A stretch of DNA of 26,937 bases. Source: an uncultured Collinsella sp. GTDB taxonomy: Bacteria > Actinomycetota > Coriobacteriia > Coriobacteriales > Coriobacteriaceae. Below, piece after piece: positions 22,713-26,937 of this stretch. The notes beneath the pieces were generated by a model. That model was not told the DNA's origin, did no database searches, and saw only the letters and a program-made list of their open reading frames with translations. The stretch covers positions 1-26,937 of the forward strand of contig CABRZC010000014.1 in assembly GCA_902475375.1 (NCBI GenBank), given 5' to 3'. A program made the translations under genes and the position numbers. How positions within the stretch are numbered: the first letter of the stretch is position 1; the number at the start of each line of letters is the position of its first letter.

Positions 22713-22771
22713 GCCTCGAGGCCGGCGATTTGGCCCGCTTCCCGACCTTGGCGAGGCTTGTTTTAGGGCTT
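22713..22771. other. spacer between the small gene and the palindromic element
   Basis: The gene-free stretch from 22713 to 23085 consists of this plain spacer, the palindromic element (22772-23001) and a further spacer before nhaA. Nothing else is seen in the two spacers. Confidence 0.5.
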
Positions 22772-23001
22772 GTGGCCAAAAAAGGGCAAATATGAGTACT
22801 GTTACCTTTTTAGTAGCAGCGATTCTTGGTCGAAATCGGCAAAACTCGACTTGAAACTTCCTAATCACCGTCAGCTAGCGCCAAATTGGAAGTCGATGGT
22901 CACTCATTAACGTACAGTTCTTATAACTTTGTTCATTATTTTCCGCACCTAAAATGATACGCCGTTTGTGACAGTACTCACAAACGGCGTTTTTTGACCA
23001 C
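22772..23001. mobile_element. ERIC/MITE-like intergenic palindrome, copy 2 (about 230 bp)
   Basis: The left end reads GTGGCCAAAAAAGGGC then AAATATGAGTACTGTTAC, nearly the end sequence of copy 1 at 8219. The right end, read inverted, starts GTGGTCAAAAAACGCC and has TGAGTACTGTCAC at the matching place. The left inner hairpin (22799-22819) keeps the 7-base stem with a G-U pair. The right end has been replaced by, or evolved into, a perfect 13-bp hairpin. The interior differs from copy 1 apart from short matches. It sits between convergent genes and contains no coding gene. Confidence 0.55.
22959..22995. terminator. strong bidirectional terminator forming the right end of element copy 2
   Basis: ACGCCGTTTGTGA (22959-22971) pairs perfectly with 22978-22990 around CAGTAC, followed by T5-T6 on plus. 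On minus it is followed by ATCATTTTAGG, a weaker U-tract. It can end both the 22458 transcript and nhaA. Confidence 0.85.
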
Positions 23002-23085
23002 TGGCGTGTCTGGCAGGCGGCAAGCACCGCCCGAATCCGCATTTTGAACGCGCCCGAATCGGTTCTGGAGCCGGTTTTCGCGCTC

Positions 23086-24444
23086 TTACTCGTCTTTGGG
23101 CGAGGGATGCTTGCAGACCACGCTCATGTAGATCATGCCGAGCACGGCTGCGGTGACCGAACCGGCGAGAATAGCGGCCTTGGCTGCAAGAACCTCAAAC
23201 TGGGCCGTCGGGAAGGCGAGGCCGCTGATGAGGATCGACATGGTAAAGCCGATACCGCCCAAAATGCCCACACCGGCGATCATGTGCCAGTTGACATTAT
23301 GCGGCAACTCGGAAATCTTGAGTTTAACCAGGGCAAACGTCATGCCAAAGATACCGATCGGCTTGCCCAGCAGCATGCCAAAGTACACGCCGAGCGTCAC
23401 CGGGTCGGTGAGCAGCGTGCTCATGTCCACGCCCACCAGGCGAACCTGCGCGTTCACGAACGCAAAGATCGGCAGGATCACGAAGTTGACCGGCGTGGAG
23501 ATCAGACGCTCCATGCGGATGAGCGGCGGGGTTACGCGGTGCATGACGCGCTCGACCTTGGTGGTCGAGACGGTAAAGTCATGCTGGCCCAGGATGTGCG
23601 CCTCGTCGTCGTAGCGATCATCGAGCAGCGGCAGGCACTCGCCCAGCCAATCGGTGAGGCTATCGAGCTTGACACCGCACTTGGCCGGGATGGTAAAGGC
23701 CAAGATGACGCCAGCAAGCGTAGCGTGCACGCCGCTCTTGAACATGCAAAACCACAACAGCAGACCCAGTACCGAATACGGGGCAAGGCGGTAGTGCTGC
23801 GTCTTGTTGAGCCACACGAGCGCGCAGGTCACAAGCGCGGCGGCGCCCAACCAAAACGGATTGGGGCTCTGACCGTAGAAGATGGCGATGGCGGCGATGG
23901 AGATGAGGTCGTCGGCGATAGCGAGCGTCGAGAAGAACACGCGCACGCCGTTGGGCACGCGATTGCCCAAAAGCGACAGCACGCCCAGCGCAAAGGCAAT
24001 ATCGGTTGCCATGGGGATGGCCCAACCGTTGCGGGCGCCGGCATGGTTAAAGATCAGGTAGATGCAGGCGGGAACGACAACGCCGCCCACGGCCGCCAGC
24101 ATGGGAAGCATGGCCTGACGCGGATTCTTGAGCTCGCCGACCGTCATCTCGTACTTAAGCTCAATGCCCACCAACAAAAAGAAAATCGCCATGAGGAAGT
24201 CGTTGACGAAAAGCTCAACGGTGAGACCGGCCGTAAGGTTTCCCAGACCCACATACAGCGGGGTCTCCAAAAAGTGATGGACGGCCTCGTAGGCATCGGT
24301 ATTGGCGCAAATGACGGCGGCGATGGCGGCGAAGACCATGACGGCGGCGGAAATCGTGCCGTTCTCGGCGATGCGCTCCCAGATGTCGTGACGTTCAAAG
24401 CGCTTGCGCTCACGAACGTTGAACAGCTGCTCAGTTGCTGCCAT
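23086..24444 (-). CDS. nhaA: Na+/H+ antiporter NhaA
   Basis: 452 residues, longer than the usual 390 because of an added loop. It exchanges sodium for protons across the membrane. The core is clear: FLMAIFFLLVGIELKYE, PMATDIAFALGVLSLLG (D148), and the ion-binding aspartate pair D178-D179 in LAIADDLISIAAIAIFYG. SGVHATLAGVILAFTIP and GILGGIGFTMSILISGLAF are also typical. The insertion lies at about 265-300 (LPLLDDRYDDEAHILGQHD), a hydrophilic acidic segment. AAAGGAG lies 6 bases before the ATG. It is separated from ppaC upstream by a terminator, so it needs its own promoter in 24445-24650. Confidence 0.95.
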   Translation of the reverse strand: MAATEQLFNVRERKRFERHDIWERIAENGTISAAVMVFAAIAAVICANTDAYEAVHHFLETPLYVGLGNLTAGLTVELFVNDFLMAIFFLLVGIELKYEMTVGELKNPRQAMLPMLAAVGGVVVPACIYLIFNHAGARNGWAIPMATDIAFALGVLSLLGNRVPNGVRVFFSTLAIADDLISIAAIAIFYGQSPNPFWLGAAALVTCALVWLNKTQHYRLAPYSVLGLLLWFCMFKSGVHATLAGVILAFTIPAKCGVKLDSLTDWLGECLPLLDDRYDDEAHILGQHDFTVSTTKVERVMHRVTPPLIRMERLISTPVNFVILPIFAFVNAQVRLVGVDMSTLLTDPVTLGVYFGMLLGKPIGIFGMTFALVKLKISELPHNVNWHMIAGVGILGGIGFTMSILISGLAFPTAQFEVLAAKAAILAGSVTAAVLGMIYMSVVCKHPSPKDE

Positions 24445-24588
24445 GGGCGGCTCCTTTCACGGGAAAGCTCCCGTCTTAAAAAAGCACGGCCCGCCCAAGT
24501 GGCGGCGCCGCGCTCTAACGTATTACGCTTGCATCTAGCCTACCCTGCACGACAAGCACGCAGGCGTGGCCGAAAAGCGGAACCACAG

Positions 24589-24609
24589 GTTGAACATTAT
24601 TTGTTCAAC
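24589..24609. promoter_or_regulatory. palindromic operator-like site upstream of nhaA
   Basis: GTTGAACA (24589-24596) and TGTTCAAC (24602-24609) form a perfect inverted repeat around TTATT. It sits about 145 bases before the nhaA start, in the only region where an nhaA promoter could be. A regulator site is likely from symmetry and spacing; the regulator is unknown. Confidence 0.45.
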
Positions 24610-24652
24610 GGCACGGGCATACCTGTCCAAGAGACGACGCGGCGCCGTGCAC

Positions 24653-24692
24653 AAAAAACGACCGGAGCGCGGGGCGTCCGCGGTCCGGTCGT
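24653..24692 (-). terminator. intrinsic terminator of ppaC
   Basis: ACGACCGGA (24658-24666) pairs with TCCGGTCGT (24684-24692); inside, CGCGG (24668-24672) pairs with CCGCG (24678-24682). The minus-strand continuation is T6. Confidence 0.9.
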
Positions 24693-24711
24693 GGCGTTTG
24701 GTCAACTAAAC

Positions 24712-25635
24712 CTAGCAGGCGGCCATGATGGGGGCAGCGACCTGCTTCTTACGGGAGAGGACGCCCGGCATCCAGACGCCGTCGTGCTCGTCGGCAATGC
24801 CCAGGCCCTTCTGAGCGGCCTCGGTCTCGCCCTCGAGCAGGACCTGCGAGCCCTCCTCCATGATGTCAGTGATGCACAGGACGATGCCGTCGGCACCTTT
24901 CTCGGCGGCGTAGGCGCGCATGGCCTTGCGAATCTCGTCGATCATGCCGAGTGCGCGGGTCTTGTCGACAGTCTCGTACTGGCCGATGAGCAGCTTCTTG
25001 CCGGCGGGCTCGAACATCTTGATGTCGTTGCCGACCATCTCGGCTGCGGTGAAGGAGCCGGACGGGCGGGTGAGGAAGACTTCCATGCCAAACTTGACCG
25101 GGTCGACGCCCACCTGCTCGCCGAGCTTGGCGGCGACGGCGCGGTCGACATCGGTGGTGGTGGGGCTCTTGAGCATGAGCGTGTCGGTCATCATGGCCGA
25201 GAGCAGCAGCTTAGCCTGGACGTCGGAAAGCTCAACGCCGAGCACGCCGGCGAGCTTGGTGACGATGGTGCAGCTGGAGCCCCAGGGCAGGCAGATGTAG
25301 TGCAGCGGGCCGGCGGTCTCGAAGTCGCCGATGCGGTGATGATCGACAACGCCAAAGACCGTGGCGTCCTTAAGGCCGGCGACAGACTGGGCGGACTCGT
25401 TGTGGTCGGTGAGGACGACGAGCTGGCCGGCCTCGACGGACTCGATCACGCGGGGCTCGGCAATGCCGGCGTCGGCAAGCAGCTTGGCGGACTCGGCCGG
25501 AAGCTGACCAAGGGCGCAGGCCTCGTAGGTGTTGCCGGCATACTCAACCTGGTTGAGCAGCTGGGACAGGACGACGGCGCTCATGATGGCGTCGTTATCG
25601 GGGTTCTGGTGACCAAAGACAAGAACGTTTGCCAT
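24712..25635 (-). CDS. ppaC: manganese-dependent inorganic pyrophosphatase (DHH family)
   Basis: 307 residues, exactly the family size. Family II pyrophosphatase, which splits pyrophosphate to phosphate in the cytoplasm. Metal ligands: H9, D13, D15 in FGHQNPDNDAI, D77 in LTDHNE, and the DHH motif D98-H99-H100 followed by RIGDF. The C-terminal substrate motif SRKKQV is at about 294-299. No CBS or DRTGG regulatory insert is present, so it is the simple form. GGAGG precedes the ATG by 6 bases. A minus-strand extended -10 (TGCTACCAT, 25682-25674) lies about 40 bases upstream. Confidence 0.95.
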   Translation of the reverse strand: MANVLVFGHQNPDNDAIMSAVVLSQLLNQVEYAGNTYEACALGQLPAESAKLLADAGIAEPRVIESVEAGQLVVLTDHNESAQSVAGLKDATVFGVVDHHRIGDFETAGPLHYICLPWGSSCTIVTKLAGVLGVELSDVQAKLLLSAMMTDTLMLKSPTTTDVDRAVAAKLGEQVGVDPVKFGMEVFLTRPSGSFTAAEMVGNDIKMFEPAGKKLLIGQYETVDKTRALGMIDEIRKAMRAYAAEKGADGIVLCITDIMEEGSQVLLEGETEAAQKGLGIADEHDGVWMPGVLSRKKQVAAPIMAAC

Positions 25636-25755
25636 GGATATCCTCCACTTGATATGTGTACTTGGACGTAGCTATGGTAGCACGCTGACGCCGAACCCTT
25701 GGGCACGGAAGGGCCGCGGCACAATTTGGAGCAGGCGTTGGAGCAAAGTCTATCC

Positions 25756-25779
25756 CTTTCGCACCATGTTGGTGCAAAG
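25756..25779. repeat. palindrome GCACCA-N3-TGGTGC between glucokinase and ppaC genes
   Basis: GCACCA (25761-25766) and TGGTGC (25770-25775) are inverted, extended by CTTT and AAAG on the outside with one bulged base. It is 22 bases after the glucokinase stop and about 120 before ppaC. No U-tract follows on minus, so an operator for ppaC is as likely as a terminator. Confidence 0.4.
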
Positions 25780-25801
25780 TAACCTGGCCTCCTTGCACTA
25801 G

Positions 25802-26755
25802 CTATTTGCCGGCGGCGCGCAGGGCTACGTAGGCGGCACCGATGATGCCGGCGTCGTTGCCGAGCGAGGCGACCTTAATGGGCGTCTCGCGCGAGGCAGA
25901 AAGCGCGTACTGCTTAAAGTGCTCTCGGGCCTTGTCGAGGTAGACATCGGCCGAGGCGGATGCGCCGCCGCCGATCAGGAACATCTCGGGGTCGACCACG
26001 TTGGCGATAAGCGCCAGAGCGCGACCGAGATAATCGGCCATGGTATCGACCGCGGCCAGCGCGAGCTTGTCACCCTCGCGGCAGGCCTGGAACACGTCCT
26101 TGGAATCGGAGGGGCCGGTGAGCTCGATGGGCTCGACGCCCGCCTTCTCGCACTCGGCAAGGTAGTTGCTCACCACGCCGGTGGCGCTGGAATACTGTTC
26201 CAGGTGGCCATGGCCGCCGCAGCCGCAGGTGCGCTCCTCGGCAGGATTCAGGCACATGTGGCCGATCTCGCCGCCGGCGCCCACGACGCCCGACACCACA
26301 TCGCCGTTGACGATAACGCCGCCGCCCACGCCGGTACCGATGGTGACCATCACGACGTTCTGCACGCCCTTGGCAGAGCCGAGCCAGGCCTCGCCCATGG
26401 CAGCGGCGTTGGCATCGTTTTCGTACTTAACGACCGCGTCGGGGCAGTGCTCCTGAATGGCGATCCTCAGCTCGGGCAGGTTAATGGCAATGTTGGCCTT
26501 AACCTTGGCGTCGCCCGAAGCCGGGATGGGACACGGAACGGCCAGGCCAATGCCCGCCACAAAGGCGCGCGGAATCTGCGCCTTGGCGACCACCTGGTCA
26601 ATAGCCTCGGTCACCGCGGCAAAGCCCGCAGCGTCAACGATGGGAGGCGTGGGCACGCTGGCCTTGGCAAGCAGGTTGCCGTCCTCGTCGAACAGGCCCT
26701 CCTTAACCGAAGTGCCGCCAACGTCGATGCCGATGTAGTACTGCTTAGGTTCCAT
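25802..26755 (-). CDS. ROK-family glucokinase
   Basis: 317 residues from the ATG at 26755, which has AAAGGTGG 6 bases upstream; earlier in-frame codons lack a site and add non-family residues. It would phosphorylate glucose, or a related sugar, with ATP. Motifs: phosphate loop IDVGGTSVKEG (10-20), NDAN with Asp114 as base, TIGTGVGGG (138-146), GAGGEIGH with zinc ligand H166, and CGCGGHGHLEQ (177-187). The ROK zinc signature is normally C-x-C-G-x-x-G-C; here the last Cys is His184. Length and start suggest an enzyme rather than a ROK repressor, because no helix-turn-helix domain precedes the kinase fold. Exact sugar is uncertain. Confidence 0.85.
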   Translation of the reverse strand: MEPKQYYIGIDVGGTSVKEGLFDEDGNLLAKASVPTPPIVDAAGFAAVTEAIDQVVAKAQIPRAFVAGIGLAVPCPIPASGDAKVKANIAINLPELRIAIQEHCPDAVVKYENDANAAAMGEAWLGSAKGVQNVVMVTIGTGVGGGVIVNGDVVSGVVGAGGEIGHMCLNPAEERTCGCGGHGHLEQYSSATGVVSNYLAECEKAGVEPIELTGPSDSKDVFQACREGDKLALAAVDTMADYLGRALALIANVVDPEMFLIGGGASASADVYLDKAREHFKQYALSASRETPIKVASLGNDAGIIGAAYVALRAAGK

Positions 26756-26810
26756 GGGAGCCCACCTTTCTCGTTTAAACATTGCCTGTATGGTACCGCT
26801 CCCCAGGCAA

Positions 26811-26835
26811 AAACCTGTCAAAAAGGGACAGGTTT
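26811..26835. repeat. 9-bp inverted repeat with AAGGGAC core upstream of glucokinase
   Basis: AAACCTGTC (26811-26819) and GACAGGTTT (26827-26835) flank AAAAAGG. CAGGTTTT occurs again at 26843-26850. It lies some 55 bases before the glucokinase start; a minus-strand TTGACA is formed inside it, but the nearest -10-like TACCAT (26795-26790) is 20 bases away. Beyond it, to 26937, I see no gene that can be called. Confidence 0.45.
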
Positions 26836-26937
26836 GTTTTGGCAGGTTTTATCTGGGAAAACGCAAGGCATGAGATTTGGTTCGCTGGGCGGCAAAACGG
26901 CCCAACCCCATCTTCGAGCCGATCAATTTGCTCAATA

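Noticed and set aside
8219..23001. The two palindromic elements as ends of one composite transposon
   Set aside because: They are 14 kb apart, enclose ordinary housekeeping genes, and no transposase or integrase gene lies between them.
23044..25671. 875-codon open frame on plus across nhaA and ppaC
   Set aside because: Antisense to two unmistakable genes with intact catalytic motifs, and it runs through the strong ppaC terminator and the intergenic region.
1..26937. CRISPR array, prophage or integrative element
   Set aside because: No regularly spaced direct repeats, phage genes, integrase or tRNA attachment site were seen.

Overview
The window looks like chromosome of a high-GC, gut-type Actinomycetota of class Coriobacteriia, most likely Collinsella or a close relative. 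This rests on protein flavour (long RicT with an arginine-rich tail, zinc-ribbon type IA topoisomerase, subgroup Ic aspartate aminotransferase, AbiEi/DUF559-like orphan), strong AGGAGG-type ribosome sites and GC-rich codons; I could not run a search. Nearly all genes are on the minus strand. Only a zinc-ribbon membrane protein (14237-15220), a small hypothetical gene (22458-22712) and a possible gene end at the left edge are on plus.

Layout. 165-6409: SurA-like secreted protein, isocitrate dehydrogenase, HEAT-repeat protein, small membrane protein, hydroxyacid dehydrogenase with a striking His/Cys-rich tail, DegV lipid-binding protein and long-form hibernation factor HPF. The five genes from 4693 down to 1377 are spaced 5-12 bases apart and look like one operon. 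6727-8435: orphan solute-binding lipoprotein behind a long leader, then a 217-bp imperfect palindromic element. 8471-13997: AbiEi/DUF559-like protein, ComF, RicT, HolB and Tmk, tightly packed; the tmk-holB-ricT order is classical. 14102-15334: two inverted repeats sharing a TAGGGAC core flank the zinc-ribbon gene, followed by a bidirectional terminator. 15363-20468: TopB, HypB, HypA, TatC and TatA/B, a run joining nickel insertion to folded-protein export. 20622-22712: STAS anti-anti-sigma-like protein, aspartate aminotransferase and a small hypothetical. 22772-23001: second copy of the palindromic element. 23086-26755: NhaA, Mn-dependent pyrophosphatase PpaC and ROK glucokinase.

The gene content is mostly housekeeping: DNA replication (tmk, holB, topB), central metabolism (icd, aspartate aminotransferase, glucokinase, pyrophosphatase), ion homeostasis, stationary-phase ribosome protection and protein export. 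The parts least explained by known families are between or appended to genes: (1) a pair of ERIC/MITE-like intergenic palindromes whose end hairpins keep pairing through base changes; (2) a 51-residue tail with 14 His and 9 Cys on a dehydrogenase, in a chromosome region that also carries hypAB; (3) a 12-bp hairpin burying the comF ribosome site; (4) an intrinsic terminator placed directly before the degV ribosome site; (5) a TAGGGAC-centred inverted-repeat family. No tRNA, rRNA, CRISPR array, intact insertion sequence or prophage gene was seen.
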